Assembly: GCA_963931085.1 (NCBI GenBank)
Contig: OZ006973.1
Span: 372,001 to 436,000 of the forward strand
Source of the DNA: UMGS1994 sp944386155
GTDB lineage: Bacteria; Bacillota; Clostridia; TANB77; CAG-508
DNA: 64,000 bases
Direction of reading: 5' to 3'
The notes under the pieces were generated by a model, which saw nothing but the letters and a program-made list of their open reading frames with translations, was not told where the DNA came from and did not search any database. How positions within the stretch are numbered: position 1 is the first letter of the stretch; every line of letters begins with the position of its first letter. A program made the translations under genes and the position numbers. Positions 27,218 to 35,571 of this stretch are shown here, piece by piece.

Positions 27218-27278
27218 TATTAAAAATAAAAAAATGGAAATAATATAAAAAGAATAAAAATAAATAGGAGGTTATTTT

Positions 27279-28551
27279 ATGGAAAATGAACTAGAAATAG
27301 AAAATATTGAGGCTTTAGAAGTATTAGATTCGAGAGGAAATCCAACACTATTAGTAAAAGTTAAGACATCATTTGGAGATATGGGAAAAGCAATAGTTCC
27401 TTCTCGGAGCTTCTACTGGAAGATATGAAGCTTATGAATTAAGAGATAATGATAAAACAAGATATAATGGAAAAGGTGTAGAAAAAGCAGTTGAAAATGT
27501 AAATAAAATTATTAAAAATGAATTAGTTGGGATGAATGTTTATGATCAAAGAAAAATAGATAAAAGACTTATGGAATTAGATGGTACAATTAATAAATCA
27601 AGACTTGGTGCAAATGCTATTTTAGGGGTGTCTATTGCCACATTAAAAGCTGCTGCAAAATCACTTGATATGGAAGTATATAGATATATAGGTGGTATAA
27701 ATGGTTGTAAAATGCCCACTCCTATGCTTAATATTTTAAATGGTGGAAAACATGCAGATAATAATATAAATATACAAGAATTTATGATTGTTCCAAATAA
27801 AAATGTAAAATTAAAAGAAAAAATGGAAATAGCATTTGATATATATAATGAATTGAAAAAAGTTTTAAAAAAAGCAGGAAAGAGTGTAGGAGTTGGTGAT
27901 GAAGGTGGATTTGCACCTGATTTAGAAGGAGATGAAGATGCTCTAAAATTAATATTAGAAGCGATTGGAAAATCAGGACATAGAGCAGGAGAAGATGTCT
28001 TTCTCGCTTTAGATATTGCAGCAAATGAAATGTATGAAGAAGCTAAAAAAATAAAAGAAGGAGGAAAATATTATTTTTGGAAAACAGGAGAATTAAAAAC
28101 AATAGATGAAATGATAGAATATTATAAAGATATATCTCGAAGATATCCAATAATTTCAATAGAAGATTGTTTAGCTGAAGATGATTTTGAAGGGTGGGAA
28201 AAAGTATCGAATGAGTTAGGAGATAAAATAAAATTAGTAGGAGATGACCTATTTGTAACGAATAAAGAAAGATTATTATTAGGAATAGAAAAAAATATAG
28301 CAAATAGCATATTAATTAAACCAAATCAAATAGGAACAGTAACAGAAACTTTAGATACTATAAAGCTTGCAAAAGAATATGGATATGAGACTATAGTATC
28401 ACATAGATCTGGAGAGACAGAAGATAGTTTTATATCAGATTTAGCATGTGGTCTTAATATTGAAAAAGTAAAATTTGGTGCACCATGTAGGACAGATAGA
28501 GTTTGTAAATATAATAGATTATTAGAAATAGAAAATGATTTATTAAAATAA
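27279..28551 (+). pseudogene. eno: Enolase gene interrupted by a one-base insertion
   Basis: ATG 27279 after AGGAGG opens an enolase frame (LEVLDSRGNPTLLVKVKT) that shifts at 27405, where an extra C follows CCTTCT; the frame then stops at once (SRSFYWKI, stop). Removing that base restores PSGASTGRYEAYELRD, the mobile active-site loop, and the rest of the enzyme to 28551. The remaining catalytic features are intact: HADNN, GDEGGFAPDL, SIEDCLAEDD, VGDDLFVTN, LIKPNQIGT and SHRSGETED. It is either a recent null mutation, a sequencing error, or a frame that needs programmed shifting. A downstream ATG at 27532 would give only a fragment without the loop. Confidence 0.85.
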
Positions 28552-28556
28552 AATTA

Positions 28557-28600
28557 TATCACCTAGTGTAAGATTTTTTCATATTTTATACTAGGTGATA
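28557..28600 (+). promoter_or_regulatory. Hairpin burying the yabG ribosome binding site
   Basis: 15 consecutive pairs, TATCACCTAGTGTAA (28557-28571) with TTATACTAGGTGATA (28586-28600), one G-U. The AGGTGAT site for ATG 28605 lies in the 3' arm. There is no T tract, so it is not a simple terminator. Confidence 0.6.
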
Positions 28601-28604
28601 AAAT

Positions 28605-29168
28605 ATGAGAACAAGAAGTTTAATTAAAAATAATAGTAAATCAAGAGCAATAATTTTGCATTTAGACGGAGATCCAAAATATGCAAGAAAAGCATATTCA
28701 TATTATAATAACTTAAATTTAAAAGCTATAGTAGAAAATGTACCTGAATATAAACAACACATGGTGATAAATAGTTTATTAAATAAATATAAACCAGATA
28801 TTTTAGTTACTACAGGACATGATTTAATGATAAAAAAAGGACAAGGTTTTTTTGATATTAATAATTATAAAAATTCAAAATATTTCGCTAGTGTAGTTAG
28901 AAAAGCAAGAAAGTGGAATAGTAATGAAGATGAATTTACTATAATTGCTGGAGCATGCGAGAGCTTTTTTGAAGCTATAATTTCAGAAGGTGCTAACTTT
29001 GCATCATCACCAGGTAGGATTTTGATAGATTATAAAGATCCTTTAATAGTAGCAAATAAAGTTGCAAATACTAAAAGAGATTCATATGTAGCTATAAATG
29101 ATATAATACCAGATTTGAAAGAAGGCTATAAATCTATAGGAGGAACTAGGGCTAGAGGTAAATTTTAG
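28605..29168 (+). CDS. yabG: YabG-type sporulation peptidase, short form
   Basis: 187 residues matching the C-terminal two-thirds of YabG: ILHLDGDPKYARKAYSYY, PDILVTTGHDL, NYKNSKYFASVVRKAR, AGACESFFEAIISEGANFASSPGRI, ending GGTRARGKF. YabG processes spore coat proteins. Compared with the about 290-residue Bacillus protein it lacks the N-terminal part, and no coding continuation is visible upstream because enolase ends 53 bases away. The start is ATG 28605; its ribosome site is in a 15-pair hairpin. Confidence 0.85.
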   Translation: MRTRSLIKNNSKSRAIILHLDGDPKYARKAYSYYNNLNLKAIVENVPEYKQHMVINSLLNKYKPDILVTTGHDLMIKKGQGFFDINNYKNSKYFASVVRKARKWNSNEDEFTIIAGACESFFEAIISEGANFASSPGRILIDYKDPLIVANKVANTKRDSYVAINDIIPDLKEGYKSIGGTRARGKF

Positions 29169-29191
29169 ACAAATTGACAACAAAAGCGAGA

Positions 29192-29224
29192 TTTAACACA
29201 AATTTAACACAAATGTAACACAAA
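29192..29224. repeat. Three tandem 11-base repeats upstream of veg
   Basis: TTTAACACAAA, TTTAACACAAA and TGTAACACAAA follow one another without gaps; a related CGACACAAACA occurs at about 29282. The 11-base period is close to one helical turn, so same-face protein binding is possible. They end 77 bases before the veg -35. Confidence 0.6.
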
Positions 29225-29300
29225 CGTTAAAAGAAGAATAAAAACCCATAAAATACAGTGATACCAAGGTATACAAGAATTCGACACAAACATTGGATTT

Positions 29301-29329
29301 TTGACAATTTCATCATACGATGATATACT
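29301..29329 (+). promoter_or_regulatory. veg promoter
   Basis: TTGACA (29301-29306), 17-base spacer, TATACT (29324-29329). The spacer contains the palindromic TCATC-ATAC-GATGA. Confidence 0.8.
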
Positions 29330-29359
29330 CTAATCAACAATTTAAAAGTAGGTGATGAA

Positions 29360-29662
29360 ATGATTTATAAATCTGATATTATGAGTTTGAGAAAGGATAT
29401 GGAGGCAAAAATAGGGCAAAAAATTATAATTAAAGAGTCACCTGGCAAAAGAAGTAAGCCACTTGAGAAAGAAGCCATTATTGAGCAAGCATACCCAAGT
29501 TATTTCAGAGTAAAATTTGAAGAAAACGAAAGAAGAGGATCTTATAATTATACTGATATATTTACAAAATCAGTAGAAATTCAAATTTTTGATGGAGAAG
29601 GATTTAAAACGTTAGAACCACCAGCAATTATTTCAAAAAAGAATAGAGAAGAATATGCATAA
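29360..29662 (+). CDS. veg: Veg family protein
   Basis: 100 residues matching the Veg family: SLRKDMEAKIGQKIIIKESPGKRS, then AIIEQAYPSYFRVKFEE and YNYTDIFTKSVEIQIF. Veg is small and conserved in Firmicutes and linked in Bacillus to biofilm gene expression. It has a consensus promoter, an AGGTGATGA ribosome site overlapping the start region, and a strong terminator, suggesting high constitutive expression. Confidence 0.9.
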   Translation: MIYKSDIMSLRKDMEAKIGQKIIIKESPGKRSKPLEKEAIIEQAYPSYFRVKFEENERRGSYNYTDIFTKSVEIQIFDGEGFKTLEPPAIISKKNREEYA

Positions 29663-29667
29663 ATAGA

Positions 29668-29697
29668 AAATTCCCTTAAAAAGGGAATTTTTTTTTA
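29668..29697 (+). terminator. veg terminator
   Basis: Perfect AAATTCCCTT/AAGGGAATTT stem, loop AAA, then a T run. Confidence 0.9.
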
Positions 29698-29743
29698 TCT
29701 TTTTAATATACATATAATAATAAAAATTCTAAGGAGGATTAAT

Positions 29744-31237
29744 ATGGATATTATAAAAGATAAGATTAAACTAAAAGAAATGATTCAAGATATAAGAAAA
29801 GAGATTGTTATAGAACAAAGTTATATAATTCCAGATATAAAAAAGGATATAGTGAAAAATATTATTTCGAATGGAAATATATTTATTGAGAAGGTAGAAA
29901 TACAGGCAAATAGAATAAAGATAGATGGTAAAGCAATAATATTTAATATGTATTTAAATAGTGATGAAGAAAATAGTATGCTAGATGTTATGCTTCCTTT
30001 TTCTGAAATTTTAGATATAAATAAAATAAATGTTGAAGAAAAAATTGATTATAAATCTGAAATTAATATTAATAAAATAGAAGTAAAAATATTAAATGAG
30101 AGAAAAGTAAATATAATCGTAAAAACAGATGTTAATATAAAGTTATATAAAGAAAATGAAGTAGAGATTATAAAAGAAATTAAAGAAAAAGATAATCAAA
30201 TACAAAAATTAGAAAAGAAAATAGAGCTAAATAGTATAATAGGTTCAGGAAAAAATAAGGCTACTTTAAAAGAAAGTTTGAAAGTTTCAGATGTTGAAAA
30301 AATGGAAAGTATTTTAAAATTAAAATATGATATTCAAAATATTGAAAGTAAAATTAGTTATAACAAAGTTTTAGCAAAAGCTGATATAAATATGGAAATA
30401 TTATATAAAACTGAAGAAAGTAAAATTAATAAATATAATATAAATCTTCCATTAATGTCTTTTATCGATATACAAAATGTTACAGATTCTAATATATCTA
30501 AATTACAAATTGATATTTGCAATTTAGAGTATGAAATTGTATCAAATAATACTATAAACATATTAATGGAATTTAATATAAATTGTGATGTATATGAAGT
30601 AAAACAAGTTAATTTATTAGAAGATATATATGGAATTAAAAATACATATAAATATGATAGAAAAAATATAAAAATTGAAAATAATAGTATAGAAAAGATG
30701 TTGACAAAAAATATTAATGAAAAAGTATTAGTAGATAATATTAATCAGTTATTTTATAGTAATGCAAATACGAGTATACTAAAAAAAGAAAAAATTAATG
30801 GATTAAATAAATTTGTTGGAAATTGTGAAGTAACATATTTATATAGTACATTTGATAATAAGTATATAGATTCTATGAGTGTAAATTTCGAATTTGAATT
30901 TGAAACATTAGAAAAATATGAAAATATAAGTTTGAAAATTGCAAATAGTAATTTTATAATACTTCCAGACTCTAGTATTGATAATAAAATAGAGATTGAT
31001 ATTTATAGCGGGCAAAATGAATATATTAACATTAATATGATTAATAATATAGAAGAAATTGATGAAAATTTTAATTCATATAGTTTAGTTATATATTTTG
31101 TACAAAATGGTGATACTTTGTGGAAAATCGCTAAAAAATTCAGAAGTACAGTAGATCAAATTGCAAAAATAAATAATATAGAAGACGAAACCAAAATAGA
31201 TGTTGGTCAAAAACTGTATATTCCTAAAGCAGTATAG
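29744..31237 (+). CDS. sipL: SPOCS (DUF3794) and LysM protein, SipL-like
   Basis: 497 residues. Repeated SPOCS/DUF3794-type units (VVIEQSYIIPDIKKDIVKNI at the N-terminus and later copies) are followed by a C-terminal LysM domain, YFVQNGDTLWKIAKKFRSTV to VGQKLYIPKAV (about 448-496). In Clostridioides difficile SipL binds SpoIVA and tethers the coat to the forespore. Length and order match. The spore-morphogenesis gene yunB follows seven bases after the stop. Confidence 0.85.
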   Translation: MDIIKDKIKLKEMIQDIRKEIVIEQSYIIPDIKKDIVKNIISNGNIFIEKVEIQANRIKIDGKAIIFNMYLNSDEENSMLDVMLPFSEILDINKINVEEKIDYKSEININKIEVKILNERKVNIIVKTDVNIKLYKENEVEIIKEIKEKDNQIQKLEKKIELNSIIGSGKNKATLKESLKVSDVEKMESILKLKYDIQNIESKISYNKVLAKADINMEILYKTEESKINKYNINLPLMSFIDIQNVTDSNISKLQIDICNLEYEIVSNNTINILMEFNINCDVYEVKQVNLLEDIYGIKNTYKYDRKNIKIENNSIEKMLTKNINEKVLVDNINQLFYSNANTSILKKEKINGLNKFVGNCEVTYLYSTFDNKYIDSMSVNFEFEFETLEKYENISLKIANSNFIILPDSSIDNKIEIDIYSGQNEYININMINNIEEIDENFNSYSLVIYFVQNGDTLWKIAKKFRSTVDQIAKINNIEDETKIDVGQKLYIPKAV

Positions 31238-31243
31238 TTTGTT

Positions 31244-31924
31244 ATGTATGATACTATTTATTCAAGAAAAAGATTTAAAATAAAAAAGAAAAATTTTATA
31301 ATTATTTTTCTTTTAATTATGATTATAGTAATAAGCTTATTTACAGAATATATAGCTTATCCAATATTTGATAGTACTTGTAGAAATAAAGCTAAATTAT
31401 TAGCAACTGAACTTGCAAATACTGAAACAGATCTAACTATGAAAAAATATGAGTATGAAGATTTAGTGAAAATAGAAAAAGATAATAATGGAAATATACA
31501 ATTAATTGATATTAATATATTTGTATTAAATGAAATAATTGATGAAGTAACAGATGCCATGAGAAAACAGATTTTAAATACAAATAATCATGAAGCAAGT
31601 ATAGATATAAGATTAGGTGCTCTTACAGGAAACAGGCTTTTTTCTGGTATAGGACCTAATATTAAATTAAAAATAGATCATATAGGGAATTTTTCTAATA
31701 ATTTGAAATCGGAATTTTACTCAGCAGGTGTAAATCAAACAATACACAGAATTTATCTAGAATTAAGATGTGACATAAGTGTTACTACTCCTATAAGTAA
31801 TATTGAAGAAAGAGTAGAAAATGAAATCTTATTAATAGAATCAATTATTGTAGGAGATACTCCTGATAGTTATTATGATATAGAAAATTTAGAAGCTGAA
31901 GATCAAACAAGATTGATAGATTAA
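31244..31924 (+). CDS. yunB: Sporulation protein YunB
   Basis: 226 residues. One N-terminal membrane segment (about 18-38, FIIIFLLIMIIVISLFTEYI) then the conserved YunB body: IRLGALTGNRLFSGIGPNIK, FSNNLKSEFYSAGVNQTIHRIYLEL and ESIIVGDTPDSYYD. YunB is a mother-cell sporulation protein of unclear function. It starts seven bases after sipL without a clear ribosome site of its own, so translational coupling is likely. Confidence 0.9.
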   Translation: MYDTIYSRKRFKIKKKNFIIIFLLIMIIVISLFTEYIAYPIFDSTCRNKAKLLATELANTETDLTMKKYEYEDLVKIEKDNNGNIQLIDINIFVLNEIIDEVTDAMRKQILNTNNHEASIDIRLGALTGNRLFSGIGPNIKLKIDHIGNFSNNLKSEFYSAGVNQTIHRIYLELRCDISVTTPISNIEERVENEILLIESIIVGDTPDSYYDIENLEAEDQTRLID

Positions 31925-31943
31925 AATGAAAAGTTAACATAAT

Positions 31944-31972
31944 TTGACAAAGTGACTAGTATGTGTTAAAAT
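31944..31972 (+). promoter_or_regulatory. Consensus promoter of a candidate non-coding RNA
   Basis: TTGACA (31944-31949), 17-base spacer, TAAAAT (31967-31972); no gene lies downstream on this strand before the terminator. Confidence 0.7.
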
Positions 31973-31978
31973 AGAAAC

Positions 31979-32266
31979 GTGACTTCTTATAAATTAAGAG
32001 GATTTAGTCAAAAAAGGTTTCGGTACAGAGCGTTATACTTATCGATATTTAATTCAAGGTCATCCTCTTAATTATAACTTGAATTAACATTACATTATAA
32101 TTTAGATTCAAAAAAAGAATCATGCTGAAATACTTCTGACACGGCTTTTATAAAGTAGATTGTACTAAAATAAATTGCCAAAACAGTAAAAGAGATTTTA
32201 ACTGAAAAAAGAGAAAACTGGGATGAAAGACAATTCTATCATCTCAGTTTTCTCTTTTTATATTAT
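31979..32266 (+). ncRNA. Candidate structured non-coding RNA, about 285 bases
   Basis: Bounded by a consensus promoter and a strong terminator, with no open frame longer than a few codons. AATTAAGAGGAT and ATCCTCTTAATT, about 60 bases apart, form a 12-pair stem enclosing GGTTTCGGTACAGAGC; further local stems include GATTC/GAATC. It lacks the sequence signatures I know for tmRNA, RNase P RNA and SRP RNA. 6S RNA cannot be excluded. It lies between yunB and a convergent oxidoreductase gene. Confidence 0.55.
32206..32266 (+). terminator. Bidirectional terminator of the RNA and the FAD oxidoreductase
   Basis: Stem AAAAAGAGAAAACTG/CAGTTTTCTCTTTTT plus GATGA/TCATC (32206-32259), T-rich on both strands. 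Confidence 0.9.
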
Positions 32267-32272
32267 AGTTTA

Positions 32273-33715
32273 TTATATTATATCTTTTATATTTCTAGCA
32301 AGTTGAACACCACTACATGAAGCCATAATTAAACCACGTGTTAGTCCGCCACCATCGCCAATAGAGTATAGACCATCTACACTAGTTTTAAAATTATTAT
32401 CTATTTTTACCTGATTAGAATAGAATTTTATTTCAGCTGCATATAATAAATTATCAGGATTAGCAAATCCAGGGATTACTTTATCTAAGGCTTTAATAAA
32501 TTCTAAAATATCAGTCATAGTTCTATAACCAATAGCAAATGTTATATCTCCAGCCTCGGCTGTTTTTAATGTAGGTACTACACTATTTTCTTTAAGTTCT
32601 TTTGGCCATGTTCTTTTTCCAGCAAAAATATCTCCTAAACGTTGAACAAGTACACAACCATTAGCAAGCTGATTAGTATTTTCTCCAATATTTATACCAT
32701 ATTTAATAGGTTCATTAAATGGAGTTTCAAAATGATGAGATACAAGTATTGCTAAATTTGTATTTGTACTTTTTCTATTTTTATAAGAATGACCATTTAC
32801 TAAAGTTAAAGAATTATCATAAACTTCATTTGCAACAAAACCACTAGGATTTTGACAGAATGTTCTAACTTTATCTTTATATGGTGCAAGTCTTGCAATA
32901 AATTTACCTTCATACATATATTTATTTACATCTTTCATAACTTCATCTGGAAGTTCATATCTTACACCAATATCAACAGTTCCTGCTTCTGTTTCAATAT
33001 CATGTTTTTTACATACTTCAGAAAGCCAACTAGCACCTTTTCTTCCAACTCCAATAACAACAGTATCAGAAGAAAGTAGAGTAGGTTCCTTTTTTAAATC
33101 AGAAGAAGGTACTATATATACACCTTTTACTGTATTATTTTCAATAAATAAATCTTTAACAGTTGTTTCAAAAAGAATTTCTATATTATTATCTAATAAA
33201 TATTTTTCAATCTTACCATATAGTTCATGACTTTTTTCTGTTCCTAAATGTCTTATATAAGAATTAATTAAAGTTATACCGTTTTCTTTAGATTTTTCTT
33301 TTAGTTTATTAACTTCATCTTTAAATTCAGTTCCTTCTATCTTAGTATCAGCACCAAAATCAAGATAAATTTTATCTGTATAATCCATTAATTCTTTAGT
33401 TTTTTGTACTCCTAAATAATCTGGAAGAGCACCGCCTACTTCTATAGTTTCATCATCTGGATTATATAGAGTTAACTTTCCATCAGAGAAAGCTCCTGCA
33501 CCAGAAAATCCACTTGTTATATTACAGAAAGGTTTACAATTAATGCACTTTCCAGCAGTTTCCAAAGGACAATATCTTTTTTCTATGCATTTTCCTTGAT
33601 CAATTAATAAAATTTTCTTTTTTTTAGCTATTCCAAGTTTTATTAATTCATATGCTGTAAAAATTCCACTAGGACCAGCTCCTACAATAATTAAATCATA
33701 ATTTTTCAAAATCAT
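32273..33715 (-). CDS. FAD-dependent oxidoreductase
   Basis: 480 residues. N-terminal dinucleotide-binding motif LIIVGAGPSGIFTAYEL (about 8-24), a cysteine cluster (YCPLETAGKCINCKPFC, about 49-65) and TSGFSGAGAFSDGKL. Near the C-terminus YSIGDGGGLTRGLIMAS closes the FAD site. This matches a widespread family of FAD-dependent proteins of uncertain substrate; the cysteines could hold a metal or disulfide. ATG 33715 follows GGAGGGGGA. It is convergent with the candidate RNA. Confidence 0.85.
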   Translation of the reverse strand: MILKNYDLIIVGAGPSGIFTAYELIKLGIAKKKKILLIDQGKCIEKRYCPLETAGKCINCKPFCNITSGFSGAGAFSDGKLTLYNPDDETIEVGGALPDYLGVQKTKELMDYTDKIYLDFGADTKIEGTEFKDEVNKLKEKSKENGITLINSYIRHLGTEKSHELYGKIEKYLLDNNIEILFETTVKDLFIENNTVKGVYIVPSSDLKKEPTLLSSDTVVIGVGRKGASWLSEVCKKHDIETEAGTVDIGVRYELPDEVMKDVNKYMYEGKFIARLAPYKDKVRTFCQNPSGFVANEVYDNSLTLVNGHSYKNRKSTNTNLAILVSHHFETPFNEPIKYGINIGENTNQLANGCVLVQRLGDIFAGKRTWPKELKENSVVPTLKTAEAGDITFAIGYRTMTDILEFIKALDKVIPGFANPDNLLYAAEIKFYSNQVKIDNNFKTSVDGLYSIGDGGGLTRGLIMASCSGVQLARNIKDII

Positions 33716-33836
33716 TCCCCCTCCAGATTTAAATTATATAAGCATTTTTATAATTAGTAAATAGGATTTTTGTAAAAGAAAGATTGAGCTAAATTAAATT
33801 AGAAAAAAAGAGAAAAATGCATATATTTTAAAGTAT

Positions 33837-33865
33837 TTGAAAACGTAAGCATTGTGTGATATAAT
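33837..33865 (+). promoter_or_regulatory. Promoter of the foreign gene at 33948
   Basis: TTGAAA (33837-33842), 17-base spacer, TATAAT (33860-33865). The predicted start, about 33872, is at the base of a leader hairpin. Confidence 0.7.
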
Positions 33866-33872
33866 ATTTAGT

Positions 33873-33898
33873 ACTTTTATTGATTTTCAATAAAAAGT
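33873..33898 (+). promoter_or_regulatory. Leader hairpin at the 5' end of the 33948 transcript
   Basis: ACTTTTATTGA (33873-33883) pairs with TCAATAAAAAGT (33887-33898), one bulged A, loop TTT, then TTTT. It begins one base after the predicted transcript start. Confidence 0.5.
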
Positions 33899-33947
33899 TT
33901 TAGATACTTGTTAACAAAATAATTTTAAAACAAGAGAGGTAAAAGAA

Positions 33948-34289
33948 ATGGTATTAGAAGAAAAATTCACAGAAGTGAGATCACTGGATGAACTTAGAAA
34001 AATGATAAGAGATGCAGAGAAGCGGCATAATGTAAAAGTACACTATCTGGTGGGAACTAAAGAAGATATAACAGAAGAGGAGGCATATCTTGCAATACCT
34101 CTTTTCGAACCAGAACTTAGAAATAGGAACATGAAATATGCAGCAGTTGGAGCCATGATACCAGGAATATTTAAGACGCAAATGATAAATATTCTTTTTG
34201 CTGAGTACCTGGACGAAGATAATGCACTCATGAATTTTCTTATTAAACAGAAGAAGTATTCACTTACTAAGGTTTTTATAATGGAATAA
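33948..34289 (+). CDS. Unknown protein B, foreign-looking, 113 residues
   Basis: Soluble and charged: FTEVRSLDELRKMIRDAEKR, then VHYLVGTKEDITEEEAYLA and a hydrophobic C-terminal half (AAVGAMIPGIFKTQMI). No family recognised. Codons such as CTG, CTC, CGG and CTT are far commoner than in nearby genes. It has its own promoter, leader hairpin, GAGAGGT ribosome site and strong terminator. It was directly next to the similar-composition gene at 35658 before an insertion sequence landed between them. Confidence 0.65.
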   Translation: MVLEEKFTEVRSLDELRKMIRDAEKRHNVKVHYLVGTKEDITEEEAYLAIPLFEPELRNRNMKYAAVGAMIPGIFKTQMINILFAEYLDEDNALMNFLIKQKKYSLTKVFIME

Positions 34290-34331
34290 CCTAATATCAA
34301 AAATGGAAAGTCCCAAGCTTTAGCTAGATGT

Positions 34332-34357
34332 AGAGAAGCCTGAGGGCTTCTCTTTTT
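34332..34357 (+). terminator. Terminator of the 33948 gene, target of the insertion sequence
   Basis: AGAGAAGCC/GGCTTCTCT stem with loop TGAG then five Ts. Its second arm and T tract (34342-34366) are duplicated at 35508-35532, on the far side of the insertion sequence. Confidence 0.9.
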
Positions 34358-34366
34358 ATATTAATT
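34342..34366 (+). repeat. 25-base direct repeat, left copy
   Basis: GAGGGCTTCT through ATATTAATT is identical to 35508-35532. It flanks the insertion sequence directly and is best read as a target-site duplication. Confidence 0.85.
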
Positions 34367-34409
34367 TATAGGTTTAAAATAGATATGTCACATGTAAATT
34401 GAAAATAAA

Positions 34410-34487
34410 ATATTGAAAGAGAGCACACCAAATGATATTGTTTAAATAACGACAAATAAACAAGAAAGGAGTGATCTCTTTCAATAT
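34410..34487 (+). promoter_or_regulatory. Hairpin over the transposase start
   Basis: 34410-34426 pairs with 34471-34487 (16 of 17, ATATTGAAAGAGA with TCTCTTTCAATAT at its core), enclosing the AAAGGAG site and pairing the start codon region. Such structures in insertion sequences prevent translation from read-through transcripts. Confidence 0.55.
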
Positions 34488-35442
34488 GGGTAATAATATC
34501 ATACAAAGATTAAAATATAAAGAGTCTGTAGTAAAATTTTCTTATAAATATGGTGTAACAAAAACGGCAATTAAGTATAGTGAGTGCAGGAGAACAATAT
34601 ATAGATGGAGAAAAAAATATGATGGGAGTTTAGAAAGTTTAAAGGACAAATCAAGAAAACCGCACTATCATCCAAATCAACATACAAAAGAAGAAATAAA
34701 ATTAATAAAACAATATAAAGCAAACAATAAAAATACAGGATTAGTAGTATTATGGATAAAATTAAGACAAGCGGGATACACAAGGACAGTTCAAGGATTA
34801 TATTATGTGATGAGACGAATGGGGATATATAAAAAAGCACCAAGTAAAAAGAAAGCAAAACAAGCAATGGAATGGACTTCAGGAAAATTTCCAGGAGACA
34901 AAGTTCAAATAGATGTAAAATATGTTCCACAAGAATGTTTAACAAAAGAATTAAAAGATAAAGGAGAAAAGTTTTATCAATATACAGCAATAGATGAATT
35001 TACGAGAAAACGATATACATGGTTTACAAATGAGCATAGCACATATATGTCAAGTGAGTTTGTAAAAAGAGTTATAAAGTATTTTCCGTTTAAAATAGAA
35101 ACAATTCAAACAGATAATGGATTTGAGTTTACAAATAGATTAAGTTGGAATGCATTTGCAAAAAATAAGAAAACAAAGTTTGAAGAGACATTAAAGAAAT
35201 TAGGAATAAAGCATAAATTAATAAAGCCATACACACCAAAAGAAAATGGACGAGTAGAAAGAAGTCATAGAAAAGATCAAGAACAATTTTATTATGGAAA
35301 AATATTTTATAGTTTAGAAGATTTAAGAAATAGAGGAGCAGATTGGAGAAAACAGTATAATAATTTTCCAATGAGACCGCTAGGATGGCTGAGCCCCAAC
35401 GAGTTCTTAAAAAGATATAAAAGTCAAGGAGAATCAGTATAA
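34486..35442 (+). CDS. DDE transposase, IS481-like
   Basis: 318 residues from ATG 34486; a GTG at 34471 is inside the AAAGGAG site and less likely. The N-terminal helix-turn-helix region (SVVKFSYKYGVTKTAIKYSE, then RRTIYRWRKKYDGSLESLKDK) binds ends. The catalytic core has D143 (VQIDVKY), D210 (IQTDNGFEF) and E258 (KENGRVERSHRK). The D-E spacing of 47 is longer than in IS3 members. The gene appears intact. Confidence 0.88.
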   Translation: MGNNIIQRLKYKESVVKFSYKYGVTKTAIKYSECRRTIYRWRKKYDGSLESLKDKSRKPHYHPNQHTKEEIKLIKQYKANNKNTGLVVLWIKLRQAGYTRTVQGLYYVMRRMGIYKKAPSKKKAKQAMEWTSGKFPGDKVQIDVKYVPQECLTKELKDKGEKFYQYTAIDEFTRKRYTWFTNEHSTYMSSEFVKRVIKYFPFKIETIQTDNGFEFTNRLSWNAFAKNKKTKFEETLKKLGIKHKLIKPYTPKENGRVERSHRKDQEQFYYGKIFYSLEDLRNRGADWRKQYNNFPMRPLGWLSPNEFLKRYKSQGESV

Positions 35443-35507
35443 ACAATATATGGTGCTCAAACAGTATTGATTTCAAAGAAGTGTGACATATGATTGACTA
35501 ACCCACA

Positions 35508-35532
35508 GAGGGCTTCTCTTTTTATATTAATT
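35508..35532 (+). repeat. 25-base direct repeat, right copy
   Basis: Identical to 34342-34366; only the second half of the terminator is reproduced here. It lies five bases before the promoter of the 35658 gene. Confidence 0.85.
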
Positions 35533-35536
35533 CTAA

Positions 35537-35565
35537 TTGAATATTATGTAAATCTATGGTATAAT
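35537..35565 (+). promoter_or_regulatory. Promoter of the foreign gene at 35658
   Basis: TTGAAT (35537-35542), 17-base spacer, TATAAT (35560-35565); predicted start about 35572. Confidence 0.7.
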
Positions 35566-35571
35566 ACAAAA

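Larger units (their letters stand above)
34367..35507 (+). mobile_element. IS481-like insertion sequence, 1141 bases
   Basis: One DDE transposase gene lies between imperfect terminal inverted repeats. The left end TATAGGTT and the right end (read inward TGTGGGTT) match at six of eight bases, and inner perfect 10-base repeats ATATGTCACA (34383-34392) and TGTGACATAT (35482-35491) follow. It is flanked by 25-base direct repeats. A single copy is seen in the window, and the intact gene and perfect duplication suggest recent insertion. Confidence 0.85.

Noticed and set aside
29192..29224. CRISPR array
   Set aside because: Repeats are 11 bases, gapless, with no spacers and no cas genes.
31979..32266. 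tmRNA, RNase P RNA or SRP RNA
   Set aside because: The conserved ends and core motifs of these RNAs are not visible; 6S RNA could not be confirmed or excluded.
34043..34300. Minus-strand open frames opposite the 33948 and transposase genes
   Set aside because: No ribosome sites and protein-like sequence only on the plus strand; they are shadows of coding DNA.
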